Shown here: positions 17,176 through 26,416 of the stretch, in pieces
Layout of the letters: every line of letters starts with the position of its first letter
Position numbering within the stretch: position 1 is the stretch's first letter
Assembly (NCBI GenBank): GCA_030448245.1
Contig: JAUJNH010000001.1
Location: 412,171-476,170 of the forward strand
Direction: 5' to 3'
DNA from: Acidimicrobiales bacterium
Lineage (GTDB): Bacteria > Actinomycetota > Acidimicrobiia > Acidimicrobiales > JAUJNH01
DNA length: 64,000 nt
Translations under genes and position numbers: made by a program
Notes under the pieces: model-generated
Databases searched by the model: none
Seen by the model: the letters and a program-made list of their open reading frames with translations, nothing else
Told to the model about the DNA's origin: nothing

Positions 17176-17230
17176 CCCGCGTTAGTGGAACACTTGTTGG
17201 CCACTCTGGCGCCGCTGCTCAGACGACCCC
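17172..17230 (-). repeat. Right terminal inverted repeat of the Tn3-family element
   Basis: Read on the minus strand, this 59-bp end begins GGGGTCGTCTGAG and ends in the same TTCCACTAA-CGCGGG-TTAG block as the left end. It differs from the left end by a few substitutions and a 2-bp indel. The TAA stop of the transposase (17173-17175) lies inside it, as is common for compact Tn3 elements. Confidence 0.9.
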
Positions 17231-17235
17231 GATAG
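17231..17235. repeat. Probable 5-bp target-site duplication GATAG (partner at 179-183)
   Basis: GATAG follows the right end directly, and GATAG also occurs at 179-183 at the left end, where its last G is shared with the G-run that opens the repeat. Without the shared base the duplication is GATA, four bases. Tn3 elements typically make 5-bp duplications. Confidence 0.55.
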
Positions 17236-17402
17236 CGATACCCATCCCGGCGATCAGGGTCACCCGGTCGGGACTGCGGCGCTCGCGGTTAGGGGACACG
17301 AACTTTCGGCTCGGGGACGTGCCCGGAACTGTCGCCGCAGCTCGTGCGCGCCCGATCGAGGCAGCGAGCGGACGACGGCGTAGCCGGTAGCGCCCGCTGG
17401 AG
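17231..17402. other. Flank between transposon and methyltransferase gene
   Basis: This 172-bp chromosomal flank immediately follows the right end of the transposon. No gene is recognised in it. Confidence 0.3.
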
Positions 17403-18071
17403 CTAACCGGACCTCCAGTCGGTGAGCGTGGCGGCTCCCCAGTAGAACGGGCCGGCGGTCTGGTGCACCTCGACCCTCCACCCAAGCTCGCGCAACCGGC
17501 GCCGGAGGTCGGCGACCGTGTGGGGAACCTTGACCACACGAAAGCGGGCGCCGTCTTCGAGCCGGCGCTCGATGGTCTCCGACTCCGGCCCCTCGATGAG
17601 CTCGTCCTCGGTCCGATGGGTGTCGTCGACGAAGAAGACCCTGCCCCCGGGCGCAAGGCATTCCTCGACGAACTCCCAGAACGGGTCGAAGAGCTCCATC
17701 GGCACGTGCGAGATCCAGAAGCCGAAGAAGACGACGTCGTAGCGTCGGTCGGGCCGCCAGGTGAAGAGGTCGGCGACAACGAAGCGCACCCGGGGGTCTT
17801 CGCCGACCCGTTGCCCGGCGAGTTCGAGCATCTCGGGCGAGGAGTCGACGGCGGTGACTGCGTCGGCGTGGCGAAGCAGGCGGGCCGTCCACGCACCGGT
17901 GCCGCAAGCGAGCTCGAGGACATCACCGGTCGGCTGGAACGCATCGAGCGCTACCACAACTTCATCTCCGCCCGGGAAAGTCAGAGCGCCTGCGTCATAC
18001 TCAGGCGCGCAGGCGCGGTAGTAGGCCAGCTGCTCGGCAAGCAGCCCGTCGAGGCCATCGGCGCATGTCAT
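17403..18071 (-). CDS. Class I SAM-dependent methyltransferase
   Basis: The ~222-residue protein has the Rossmann SAM-binding motif I VLELACGTGAWT at about 47-58, an acidic residue after strand 2 (VTAVDSSPEML), and motif DVVFFGFWISHVP. It is a small-molecule-type methyltransferase; the substrate is unknown. The start is uncertain: ATG at 18071 (chosen) or 18095. It is the first intact chromosomal gene right of the transposon. Confidence 0.75.
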   Translation of the reverse strand: MTCADGLDGLLAEQLAYYRACAPEYDAGALTFPGGDEVVVALDAFQPTGDVLELACGTGAWTARLLRHADAVTAVDSSPEMLELAGQRVGEDPRVRFVVADLFTWRPDRRYDVVFFGFWISHVPMELFDPFWEFVEECLAPGGRVFFVDDTHRTEDELIEGPESETIERRLEDGARFRVVKVPHTVADLRRRLRELGWRVEVHQTAGPFYWGAATLTDWRSG

Positions 18072-18403
18072 CCCGTCATGGTCGCGCGACCTCATCTGGA
18101 GGACCGGACGGCCTCGAAGCGAGTGAGCGCTGCGCCATCGGACTGCGCCGGGGAATCCCTGTTGATCCACCCGGACACCAGGCGTGGCGATGGCGACGGC
18201 GACCATGTCACTTCAGCAGCCGGCGTTCGGGGGCTCAGCCCGTCAGCGGACGTCAGCTGTCATGGGGCGCGAAGCACGTGCCGAACCCGCGCACTCTGAG
18301 GACATCCTGCCGCGAGCGTTCACAGTCCAGCAACCTGCGCTTCGTTGTTGTCGACGGCCCTATCCCTGTTGATCAGGCAGGCCCGGAGTGATGTCCTGTC
18401 TTC
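18072..18403. other. Intergenic region
   Basis: These 332 bp lie between the methyltransferase start and the broken acetyltransferase gene. No gene, repeat or terminator was recognised. Confidence 0.3.
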
Positions 18404-18780
18404 ATGCCTCGCCGCGCGCATCCCGAGGATGAACCCTTCCTCCGCCTAATGCTGTACGAGGCCGCGACCCGACCTGACGCATCCCGCCGCGACCTGGAGG
18501 ACGTAACCTCGCAACGCCCCGGTTCTTCGCAGGTTGGGGCCGTCCGGGCGACCTCGGGGTGGGTTGCCCAGGAGGAGGGCAAGTCAGTCGGCGCTGCTTG
18601 GAACCGGGTCCATGCAGGCGATGAGTTCGCCCCGGGGACACCTCGGTGCACCGGCTGCGCAGCGAGCGATCGCTGTCGTTTCTCACCAGCGAGCCGCGGA
18701 TGGGGTCGGCGCCTCCTCGAACGCCTGCTTCGAGAAGCCGAGCAGCAGGGCCGTCTGGAGCAGCCACAAAACCACGCCGA
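18404..18780 (+). pseudogene. GNAT-family acetyltransferase, broken
   Basis: The frame begins like a GNAT domain (EDEPFLRLMLYEAATRPD). It later shows GWVAQEEGKSVGAAWNRV, and in another frame AIAVVSHQR, which should precede the acetyl-CoA-binding segment WGRRLLERLLREAEQQ. At least two frame changes are needed, and the C-terminal strands are missing. It is a decayed gene of unknown substrate. Confidence 0.6.
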
Positions 18781-18898
18781 AGACCAAGCCCGACAAGAGC
18801 CCGCTCACGACGGAAAATAGGATGAGATGGCTTCCCGGAACTCCCGTGGCCCCGCCCACCCATCGCGCGGGTCTAGGCATTCGTCGTTGGGCTGAAGC

Positions 18899-19902
18899 TC
18901 ATGATCGGACCGCGCGTACCACGTATGACTCGATGAGGGTCCGGAGTGCCCGGCCGAACGGGCGGGCCTCGCCATACGCGTCAGCGGTGGTGACGACCAC
19001 CAGATCGAATGCAGGAACGACGTAGATGTACTGGCCGCCGTGCCCGCCGGCGAAGAACGCAGGGGAGACGCCAGGTCGTCCACCCACCAGAGGTATCCGT
19101 AGCTCACCGCTTCCGGGAACGGCCGACCTGGTGCCTGCCGGGCCGTCGCCGCCTCGACGTACCCGCGTCGATCAGCTGTGCTCCGTCCCACTCGCCGCCC
19201 CGGAGGAACAGCAGCCCCAACTTGGCCATATCGCGAGGCGTGATGAGTAGATGACCGGGACGCGATCTCCTGGCCATCCGGGTCCGCCGGCCACTCGTAG
19301 CGATCGACGCCGAGCGGGCCGAGGAGGCGCTGCGCCGCCACCGTCCCCAACGAGACGTCGGTGGCCTGGCGGATGACCGCGGACAGCAGCTGCAGGGCCC
19401 CGTTGTTGTAGGCGTACTCGGCACCGGGCGCCGATCGCACTGGGGCGCCAAGCATCGTCTCGATCCACGAGCCGCCGTGCAGCGCCACCTCGCACAGTTC
19501 CCAACGGCCGTCAGCAGGCAGCCCTGAGGTCATCGTCAGCAGATGGCGCACGGTGACGTCGTTCGTGGCCACATCGGACGTGCCCGCGGCATGTAGGGGC
19601 GACGCCACACGCATGTCGAGGTCAAGCGTCCCGTCACTCACAAGTGCGCCGATCACCGCCGAGGTGAAGCTCTTGGTCACCGAGTGCGTGTCCGCAAAGT
19701 CCTCCGGCGAACGGCCCCGGTAGTAGCGCTCGAAGGCGACCTCGCCTCCATGCACGACTACAAGGCTCTCCGTGTTACGAAGCTCGGGCAGACCTTGAAT
19801 CCGACCGTCGGCTGCGGCGAGCAGGTCGAGGTCGAGGCCGCCGTCCACAGCACCAGCCTCGCGATCGGCTCGTCCATCCCGGTGGATGGTACGAAACAGC
19901 AA
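18899..19902 (-). pseudogene. Serine hydrolase (beta-lactamase/class C PBP family), frameshifted
   Basis: The first ~215 codons encode a normal class C-type fold: SVTKSF (SxxK nucleophile), MTSGLPADG, and YAYNNG (YxN). Downstream segments DMAKLGLLFLRGGEWDG, SYGYLWWVDD and GGHGGQYIYVVP (HxG motif) are conserved but lie in three frames, with changes near 19250, 19150 and 19085. The family includes esterases and peptidases of the cell envelope. This copy is inactive unless the indels are sequencing errors. Confidence 0.75.
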
Positions 19903-20304
19903 CCATCATCTGGACCGTGAAACCCCGAGCTGCGCCGTGACGTCCGTGTCGAGGTGGTCACCGTCGAGGGCGGCGCGCCGGCAACCAGCGCTGCTGGCCG
20001 TCGAGGGAGCTGTATGCTCCTCGGGCGCTCCTCGGTGGGGCAGCAGCCTGGCTCGGTGGGGCGTTACGGGGTCTTGCTCCCCGATGCCCTGGAGGCGCTC
20101 GGATGACCTCTGTCGTCCGTAGTGGGGCGTTCCTGCGTCCCCTGTGGTGGTGGTGTGGGAGGCCACGAAGATGCCGTCGATCCGCTCGGGGTTGGCATAG
20201 GGGTCTGCTGCGCGTCTTTTATATCGTCCTGGGCTCGGTTCAGGGTGTCGCTGAAGCGGGCCCTGGTGGTGGTGTGGGACAACGGCGCGTGGCGTTGAAC
20301 ATCA
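19903..20304. other. Intergenic region with short direct repeats
   Basis: No gene was recognised in this 402-bp stretch. It contains the first copies of short repeats (TGGTGGTGGTGTGGGA and GCCGTCGATCCGCTCGGG...) whose second copies lie at the start of the IS630 remnant. Confidence 0.4.
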
Positions 20305-20358
20305 CGGTTGAGCCGGCTGATCGGGCGTGCGGTCGCCGTCGATCCGCTCGGGGTTGGC
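20173..20358 (+). repeat. Pair of perfect 24-bp direct repeats
   Basis: The 24-base sequence beginning GCCGTCGATCCGCTCGGG and ending TTGGC occurs at 20173-20196 and again at 20335-20358. The second copy overlaps the IS630-type remnant. It is probably a short duplication made during insertion-sequence rearrangement. Confidence 0.7.
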
Positions 20359-20474
20359 GCAGCCGGGCCCGGATCGTGCTGCTGGCCGACGGCGTCGGCA
20401 CCAACGAGATCGTCGAGCGGGTCGGGGTGTCGAAGCCGACGGTGATCTGGTGGAAGAAGCCCAGGGCGGGGTGA
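20305..20474 (+). pseudogene. IS630-type transposase fragment (N-terminal helix-turn-helix)
   Basis: The fragment encodes the N-terminal DNA-binding segment of IS630-family transposases (RARIVLLADGVGTNEI, VERVGVSKPTVIWW). It then stops at 20474 exactly where a 41-bp inverted repeat begins. The catalytic domain is absent. Confidence 0.65.
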
Positions 20475-20513
20475 CATGCTGCGATAAGGCCACAACCGGT
20501 TGGGCTCAAGCAC
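20473..20513 (+). repeat. 41-bp inverted repeat, left copy (partner 21680-21720)
   Basis: The reverse complement of this 41-bp sequence recurs at 21680-21720 with three mismatches (core AACCGGTTGGGCTCAAGCAC). The two copies enclose about 1.2 kb of IS110 and IS5/IS1182-type fragments. Confidence 0.8.
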
Positions 20514-20573
20514 AAAGCCGGCCGCTTCGGGCCATGCCGATGATCGAGCTCGCAACCGGTTGCGCCGAGCTGT

Positions 20574-21143
20574 TCAGCCCGTCTCGGCCAGGCAACGGAT
20601 CTCACCGTCACGAAGGCCGTAGTAGACGAGCGTCAGAAGCTCGCGAGCGACGGCCACACGGGCCTTGGCCGTGCCCGCCGCTGGGCGATCCGGTGGTAGT
20701 CGGCCCGCAGCTCCGGGCCGCCCCGACGGTTGCCGGTTCGATTCGCCGCCCATCGGACCAGCGGGGAGCCCTGCTTGGTGATCCCCCACGGTGCACGGTG
20801 GTGTCCGACTCGAAGTGCCTGGGGGTCAACCCGGCCCACGAGCACAGCTGCCGTGGACCGGGGAACCTCGACGTCGCCGATCTCAGCCACGAAGATGGCA
20901 CCGAACGTGCGACCACCCCGTCGATCCCCAGGATGGCCCGGTAGCCGGCGTGGTCCTTCAACCGTCGATCAGGCCTCCAGCGCCTCCACCTCCTCGTCGA
21001 AGCTGTCGATCAGGTCGCGGAGCGAGTCGATCCGGATCCGGTAGGCATGACCCAGCTGCACCTCGTCCAGCCGGCGGACCATCCGGTCCGCCGGATCCGC
21101 CGTGGTCGACAGGGTGTTGGTGTCGATGGACGACGTGTTCCAT
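20574..21143 (-). pseudogene. IS110-family transposase fragment, multiply broken
   Basis: Minus-strand frames give DRMVRRLDEVQLGHAYRI and RIDSLRDLIDSFDEEVEALEA, then LKDHAGYRAILGIDGV, VAEIGDVEVPRS, QLCSWAGLTPRH and ITKQGSPLVRWAA. These are the coiled middle part and C-terminal Transposase_20 domain of IS110 enzymes. A stop at 20969-20971 and several frame changes interrupt it, and the N-terminal catalytic domain is missing. Confidence 0.7.
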
Positions 21144-21242
21144 GTCGACTCGGGGCCGGCCGTTGGCGCCCGGCGACGGTGCTGATGGCCATGTACAGCC
21201 GGATGGTCGGTCGAGCGCGGCGTTCTGCGATCATCTGGCCGC

Positions 21243-21660
21243 GTGGCGCCAGAGACGCTGTTAAAGGCGACGGTGCTGATGGCCTACTCGATTCGAGCGC
21301 GTTCTGCGAACGCCTCAACTACGCTGTTCAAGTGGTTCCTGGACATGCCCATCGACGCCAAGGCATTCGACGCCACGACCTTCACCAAGAACCGGAGCCG
21401 CCTGCTGGAGCACGAGGTCGCTGACCGGTTCTTCGCCGAAGTCGTTCCCCAGGCCAAGCTGCGCCGCTACGTGTCGTCGGAGCACTTCTCGGTCGACGGG
21501 ACGCTGTTGGAGGCGTGGGCATCGCAGCAAGTCGGCGCAGCCGCCCGCTGATCCGTCGGACCCGGCGGCGGTGTCGGGCAAGAACGTCGAGTCGGACTTC
21601 CACGGCGAGGCGGTCCGAGTCGACCACCGATCCCGAGCCGGCTGGCCCGCAAGAGCCGCT
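21243..21660 (+). pseudogene. IS5/IS1182-type transposase fragment (N-terminal part)
   Basis: The frame encodes the DUF772-type N-terminal region of IS5/IS1182 transposases: PETLLKATVLMAY, LFKWFLDMPIDAKAFDATTF, HEVADRFFAEVV and SSEHFSVDGTLLEAWAS. A frame change then leads to KNVESDFHGE, where the catalytic domain should begin but decays. A small internal deletion is visible near 21290 (SIRARSANASTT). Confidence 0.7.
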
Positions 21661-21679
21661 CCCAAGCCAGCCGGGTTAA

Positions 21680-21720
21680 GTGCTTGAGCCCAACCGGTTG
21701 CGGCCGTATCGCATCATGTC
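21680..21720 (-). repeat. 41-bp inverted repeat, right copy (partner 20473-20513)
   Basis: This copy matches the reverse complement of 20473-20513 at 38 of 41 positions. The pair could be terminal repeats of an insertion sequence whose interior has been rearranged. Confidence 0.8.
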
Positions 21721-22584
21721 GCCCCACGGGCGCGACGGAGGAATGACCGGCCCCCGAGCTCGGCGAGGCCCACCGCCTACAGCGGACCCTGATGCGAGAA
21801 CCACGAACGGCAAGACGCAACGAGGAAGGCCTGGCGGCCTTCCCTTCCCATGATGCCGGCGACGATGACCGGGCCGTCAAGGCTTCCCCTACGGGCTGGC
21901 TCCGCTCGGCCTTGACTGCCCTCCCCTGTCAACGGCAAGCCTTCGAGCTCTACCTCGACGCGCCCGCCGCCGGCCCCACACCAGGTGGCGTTAGGACGAA
22001 GAGCCCGAATCGAGTCGGCCTGGCGGCCGACACAGTCTTGACAAAACCCGCTCCTTCAGGAATGCCGGTAGGGGCGCAGCAACTTCTCGGGGGCGCTTGG
22101 CGTCGGACAGCCACTCCAGGAGAACCGATTCGGCGGTCAGCGCGTTCGGCGTGACCCGCGGCCAGCGCTTCCATGGGCGGGCCCCGTCCGGCGGGGTACC
22201 CGGGCGCGCTAGCTAGCGCACAGGCGATACCAGGAGGTCCTGTAGCGGTGGAGCTGCGGCCGGGGCCTCAGCCGGAGCCGGGCGCTATACCCGCGAACGC
22301 ACCAGCCGGCGCTCGTTTCGGCGCCCGACCAGAGGTGTCGGTGCCTGTCCGGCATCCTTGCGCCCCGGGTCACCGACGAGGGCAACGTGCTGTTCGGTCA
22401 GGATGTTTGGGTGGCTGCGACCACGCACTCGAAGTGCATGCGCCCTTGGGCGGGCGAGTTCACGGTTGAGGGGACGCGGGCTCGGAGGCTGACGATGCCG
22501 CGGGAGCGGAAGGCTCCCTCCCGGGCTGATCCCGTCACCGCCTCGGACGCCCGACGAAGACAAGGGAGCGCCCACGGCAGGCGG
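21721..22584. other. Gene-poor region right of the insertion-sequence remnants
   Basis: These 864 bp contain no frame I can support on either strand. A stretch near 21930-22070 (LPCQRQAFELYLDAP, VGLAADTVL) looks protein-like but has no recognisable family or clean boundaries. It marks the end of the decay zone before dense core genes. Confidence 0.4.
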
Positions 22585-24051
22585 TCAGACCAGGAAGGTG
22601 TCGAACTGCCAGACGTCGTCGTCGGGCGGGCGGGGGCGCCCGTTGAAGCGGTCGTAGAGGTCAACCCGCTCGGCCAGCGGCGTCCAGTCGGTCCGCACCG
22701 ACGGGCACGGGCCCAGGTAGGGGTCGGCCCAGGCCAGCACCTCCCGGTGGTCGAGCTCGTCGGGCACCAGGACTCCCCGGTCCGGGTGGGCCACCATCCA
22801 CGCCACCGCCCCGAGCACCGACGCCGCCACCTGCAGCGTGGTGGCGTTCTGGCCCGGCACCAGGGCCCTGGTCTCCTCGATCGACAGCTGGCTCCCCGTC
22901 CACCAGCCGGTGAGGTCGTGGCCCAGGAGGAGGACGCCCAGCTCGTCCTCGCCCGAGGTGATCTCGTCGTCCATGATCCGCTGCCGCTCCTGCAGCCGGT
23001 AGCCGGTCATCCGCAGCTCGTGCAGCGACACGATCGCCGCGTCAGCCGGCTGGTAGGCGTAGTGCACCGTCGGGCGGTAGCGGGCCTGCCCGTCGTCGCC
23101 CCACACGGTGAGGGCGTCGCTGATCGTGAAGGCCTCGCCGTGGCGGACGACCATGCCGATGATCTGGCCGCCGTTCGGCACCCACGACCGGACATGGGTC
23201 TCGATCCCGGGCCGGGCCAGGCAGATCTGGTTGCGGGGGCCGTCGCCGTCGTGCTCCCAGGCCAGGGGGGGCAGTCGGCGCTCGTGGGTGCCCCAGCCCA
23301 TCTCGGCCGGCGCCACGCCCTCTTCGAAGAAGCCCTCGATCGACCAGGTGTTGACGAACTCGCCGACCTCCTTCGGACGGCTGCCGATCTGGGTGTCCCG
23401 CTCGGACACGTGGATGACCTTGGTGCCGGTCTCCATGGCCAGCCGGTTCCAGGCATCGTCGGCCAGGGCGGCCTCCAGCCGGGCCCGCCGGGCGGCCTCG
23501 AGGTGGCTGCCTCCGGCCAGCATGGCGGTGGCCAGGTCGTGCAGGGCCCGCTTGGTCCAGTGCGACACCAGCCCCGGGTTGGCGCCGTGCTCGACGACGG
23601 CGGTCGGGCCCGGGCGCGACCAGCGGCGGGCCCGCTGGCGCAGGGCCATGTGGCGCACGTAGAGCGTGCGGGCCGGCGGCGGCTGGTCCGGAGCCTCGCC
23701 GTAGGGGTCCCACAGCTCGACCGAGGTGTTCACGTAGAGCACACCGGCGTCGTGGCACCACTGCACGATCTCGCCGCAGTCGATGTTCCAGGCCAGGTCG
23801 ATCAGCAGGTCGCCGGCGCCGAGGTGGCTGGAGAGCAGGCGGTCCATCGACTCGGGCGTGACCCGGTCCTGCACGTAGGCCACCCCGGCCGCGAGGGTGG
23901 CGGGGATGCGGTCGCGCAGGTCCTCGAAGTCCAGGATCGTGATGCGGTCGCCGGACACGCCGAGGTGGCGCAGCAGCAGGGGCTGGAGGCAGCGCGAGAC
24001 GGACCCGCAGCCCAGCAGCAGGACGCGGCCGGAGAACGGGATCGTGGGCAC
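22585..24051 (-). CDS. hss: Homospermidine synthase
   Basis: The 488-residue protein has an N-terminal Rossmann NAD-binding motif (LLLGCGSVSRCLQP) and the saccharopine-dehydrogenase-like fold of bacterial homospermidine synthase. Conserved stretches include LIDLAWNIDCGEIVQWC, VEHGANPGLVSHW and EVGEFVNTWSIEGF. The enzyme forms homospermidine from putrescine with NAD in the cytoplasm. It lies 12 bp downstream of the M23 peptidase gene in the same direction and may share its transcript. Length fits the family. Confidence 0.85.
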   Translation of the reverse strand: MPTIPFSGRVLLLGCGSVSRCLQPLLLRHLGVSGDRITILDFEDLRDRIPATLAAGVAYVQDRVTPESMDRLLSSHLGAGDLLIDLAWNIDCGEIVQWCHDAGVLYVNTSVELWDPYGEAPDQPPPARTLYVRHMALRQRARRWSRPGPTAVVEHGANPGLVSHWTKRALHDLATAMLAGGSHLEAARRARLEAALADDAWNRLAMETGTKVIHVSERDTQIGSRPKEVGEFVNTWSIEGFFEEGVAPAEMGWGTHERRLPPLAWEHDGDGPRNQICLARPGIETHVRSWVPNGGQIIGMVVRHGEAFTISDALTVWGDDGQARYRPTVHYAYQPADAAIVSLHELRMTGYRLQERQRIMDDEITSGEDELGVLLLGHDLTGWWTGSQLSIEETRALVPGQNATTLQVAASVLGAVAWMVAHPDRGVLVPDELDHREVLAWADPYLGPCPSVRTDWTPLAERVDLYDRFNGRPRPPDDDVWQFDTFLV

Positions 24052-24063
24052 GGCGCCGCGAGG

Positions 24064-25167
24064 CTACGGGAGGTAGGGGCGGGGGTTCCGCTGGGTGCCG
24101 TTGACCCTGACCTCGAAGTGCAGGTGCGGCCCGGTGGAGTTGCCGGTCGAGCCGACGAAGCCGATCACCTGGCCCGTCTGAACCTGGACGCCCTCGCCGA
24201 CGGCGAAGCGCGACTGGTGGGCGTAGGCGGTGACGGTGCCTCCGCCGTGGTCGACCAGGGTGAGGTTGCCGTAGCCACCGCCTCCTCCCGCCTTGATGAC
24301 CTGCCCGGCCTTGGCCGCCTTGATCGGGGTGCCGGTCGGCGCGCCGATGTCCTGGCCCTTGTGCATGCGGCCCCAGCGCGGGCCGAACGGGCTGGTGAGT
24401 CGCCCGTTGACCGGCCAGACGAAGCCGCTCGAGCTGACGCCGCCGCCCGGCGGCGCGCTGGGTGCCGCGCCGGGCCTCGACGGCGGGTCGGGTGGCGGGA
24501 CCAGCGCCCGGCTGGCCCGGGCGGCCAGCAGCTGGCTCAGCTCGCTCTCCTCGGCCTCGAGGGCGTCGACCTCCTTGCGCAGCCCGTCGATGCGGCGGTC
24601 GAGGTCGGCCTGCGCCTTGGTGGTGCGCGAGCGGGCGTCCACGACCTGGCGCAGGGCCCTGGCCGTCTGCTTGGCCGCCGCAGCCTGCTGCTGGCGGCGC
24701 CGGCCGAGGTCGTCGACGGCGGCGCGGCTCGAGTCGACGGCGTCGACCAGGCGGCCCTGCACCACCTTGGCCAGCGCCAGCCGGCGGGCCGCTTCCTCGG
24801 GCCGGTCGACCCCGGTCAGCACCTGCACCCGACCCTGCTGGGCGTAGGCCCGGACGGCCCGCTCGGCCACGGCCCGGCGCTGGCGGGACAGCAGTCCTTC
24901 GGCCTCGGCCACGTCGGCCTCGGCGCGTTGCAGTGCCCTGGTGGCCTGCTGGGCCTTGCCGAGGGCGGTGCGCTCGGCCGCCCCGAGGGCGTCGACGGCG
25001 TCGGCCAGCTCCTCGTCGGTGGCCTCGGCGGCCCGCAGCTTGGCCGCCTTGTCGGCCCGCTCCCGGCGAATCCGCTCGCGATCGGCCGCGGGGTCGGCTC
25101 CTGCCGCAGGCACCAGGGTCAGCGACAGCGCGAGGACCAGCACGACGAGCCAAACCCCACGTGCCAC
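24064..25167 (-). CDS. Secreted M23-family peptidase with coiled-coil region
   Basis: The 367-residue protein has a signal peptide (about 1-25), a long coiled coil (about 30-215), a Pro-rich linker, and a C-terminal LytM/M23 domain. Zinc ligands are visible: HKGQD (His and Asp of HxxxD) and HLHFE (HxH). The architecture resembles EnvC/RipA-like murein hydrolases or their activators. It acts on peptidoglycan cross-links outside the membrane. ATG at 25167. Confidence 0.85.
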   Translation of the reverse strand: MARGVWLVVLVLALSLTLVPAAGADPAADRERIRRERADKAAKLRAAEATDEELADAVDALGAAERTALGKAQQATRALQRAEADVAEAEGLLSRQRRAVAERAVRAYAQQGRVQVLTGVDRPEEAARRLALAKVVQGRLVDAVDSSRAAVDDLGRRRQQQAAAAKQTARALRQVVDARSRTTKAQADLDRRIDGLRKEVDALEAEESELSQLLAARASRALVPPPDPPSRPGAAPSAPPGGGVSSSGFVWPVNGRLTSPFGPRWGRMHKGQDIGAPTGTPIKAAKAGQVIKAGGGGGYGNLTLVDHGGGTVTAYAHQSRFAVGEGVQVQTGQVIGFVGSTGNSTGPHLHFEVRVNGTQRNPRPYLP

Positions 25168-25210
25168 ACCAGCAACAGTAACAACAGGCCGCGGGTGCGG
25201 TCCGACGGGA

Positions 25211-26416
25211 CTACATGAAGTTCTTCGTGTGAAGGGCCGACAGCTCGGCTGCCTCCCGTCCGGTGAAGCCGAGCCGGACCAGGCGGTGGCGGCGCCCGTC
25301 GTCCATGTCGGCCTGGAGGGCCTGCACCTTGGCCCAGCCTGCGGCGATGGCCGTTGGTGCCCACGATCCGGCGGCCAGGACGACCATGGCGTCGTGGACG
25401 TCGGGCGCCAGCCCGGACGTCGAGGCGAGGGCGTCGTGCCGCCGCTCGATGGCGGCCCGCAGCCGGTCGCGCAGAGCGCGGTCGCCGGCGACCTCCTCGG
25501 TGAGGTGGGCCAGGCCGAAGGCCACGTGGCGGGCCTCGTCCTGCAGGGCGAGCCGGGCGACCTGGCGGGTGACGGGGTCCGGCGCGCAGCGCTCGAGGAA
25601 CGACAGCAGCGACAGGAACGTCCCCTCGCCCAGGACCGACAGCAGGAACGAGGCGAGGGACCAGTCGGGCTCGTCGAGCAGGGTCTGGAGCGACGCCCTG
25701 CCGCCCGCCCCCGACACCCCGAGCGGGAACCCCCGCAGCTGCGCCCGGCGGGTGAACACCTCGACGTGGCGGGCCTCGTCGGCCACCTGCACGGCCAGCA
25801 GCTGCACGACCTCCCGGAAGTGGGGGTGGATCCGCCCCAGGAAGCGGGCGGGCACCATGAGCGCGGCCTGCTCGTTCTCGACCAGGTAGGTCATGACCTG
25901 CACGACCGCCGACTCGATCTCGTCCGGCAGCTCCTCGGCCGTCAGCGAGGCGGTGGCCGACCAGTCGACCGCAGTGGTCGGGTCCCACTGCGACGCCGCC
26001 GCCTGGGCGTACAGCTTGGGCGCCACGTCCGACCACACCTGCGGTCGCGAGGCCAGGTCGGCGCTGGCCAGGTCGGGCCCGCCTGCTTCGACGAGCGAGC
26101 CCCGCGCCGCCAGCCCCCACGACGAGGGCGGCCGGTCGACGATGCCGCCAGGCCCGGTACCGCCGGCCCGCACGGCACCGGCCATCCGGCGGTCGGCGGC
26201 GTTGCCCTTCCTCAGGACGCACCCGTCCACGGCATGGCCCCGGCTGCGGGCCCAGGCCCGCAGGTGCAGCTCCAGGTGGGCGTCCCCTTCGGTGACCAGC
26301 AGCGCATCCCCCGGCCGCAGCCGGCGCAGGGCCTGGTCGATCAGGAGGTGCCCGCCCCGGTCGAGGCCGATACCGCCGAGCGCCACTTGCGGGAGCGGCT
26401 CGGCGAGCGCGCTCAT
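25211..26416 (-). CDS. Ferritin-like diiron protein with N-terminal TusA-like domain
   Basis: Residues ~8-75 resemble a TusA/SirA-type fold (LRRLRPGDALLVTEGD) but lack the CP motif of sulfur carriers. Residues ~130-380 form a ferritin-like helical bundle with diiron ligands: ENEQAAL, DEARHVE (ExxH), GEGTFLS and DEARHVAFG. Such proteins are oxidases, oxygenases or hydroxylases. The ATG at 26416 overlaps the stop of the upstream binding-protein-like gene by four bases. It is the last gene of a three-gene overlapping operon. The substrate is unknown. Confidence 0.7.
   Translation of the reverse strand: MSALAEPLPQVALGGIGLDRGGHLLIDQALRRLRPGDALLVTEGDAHLELHLRAWARSRGHAVDGCVLRKGNAADRRMAGAVRAGGTGPGGIVDRPPSSWGLAARGSLVEAGGPDLASADLASRPQVWSDVAPKLYAQAAASQWDPTTAVDWSATASLTAEELPDEIESAVVQVMTYLVENEQAALMVPARFLGRIHPHFREVVQLLAVQVADEARHVEVFTRRAQLRGFPLGVSGAGGRASLQTLLDEPDWSLASFLLSVLGEGTFLSLLSFLERCAPDPVTRQVARLALQDEARHVAFGLAHLTEEVAGDRALRDRLRAAIERRHDALASTSGLAPDVHDAMVVLAAGSWAPTAIAAGWAKVQALQADMDDGRRHRLVRLGFTGREAAELSALHTKNFM

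Larger units (their letters stand above)
183..17230 (+). mobile_element. Tn3-family transposon, about 17 kb, with stress-signalling cargo; transposition genes decayed
   Basis: The element is bounded by inverted ends at 183-239 and 17172-17230 that start GGGGTCGTCTGAG and match over almost their full length (a few substitutions and a 2-bp indel). GATA lies directly outside both ends, or GATAG if one G of the left G-run belongs to the target; Tn3 elements normally duplicate 5 bp. The right 4 kb holds a recombination site, a tyrosine recombinase and a Tn3 transposase reading toward the right end, an arrangement like the Tn4430 (TnpI/TnpA) subgroup. The remaining ~13 kb is cargo: GAF-ANTAR regulators, a STAS-GAF-ANTAR fusion, an RsbW-like ATPase, an ECF sigma factor, an RsbU-like phosphatase and membrane proteins. 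Both transposition genes carry nonsense and frameshift lesions, so the element is probably immobile unless helped in trans. The boundaries are seen in the sequence; single-event acquisition is inference. Confidence 0.85.

Noticed and set aside
22387-25218. Long open frame of over 900 codons on the plus strand opposite the homospermidine synthase and peptidase genes
   Set aside because: It mirrors the two real minus-strand genes and shows Arg/Gly/Val-biased composition with no domain; long antisense frames are expected at this GC content.
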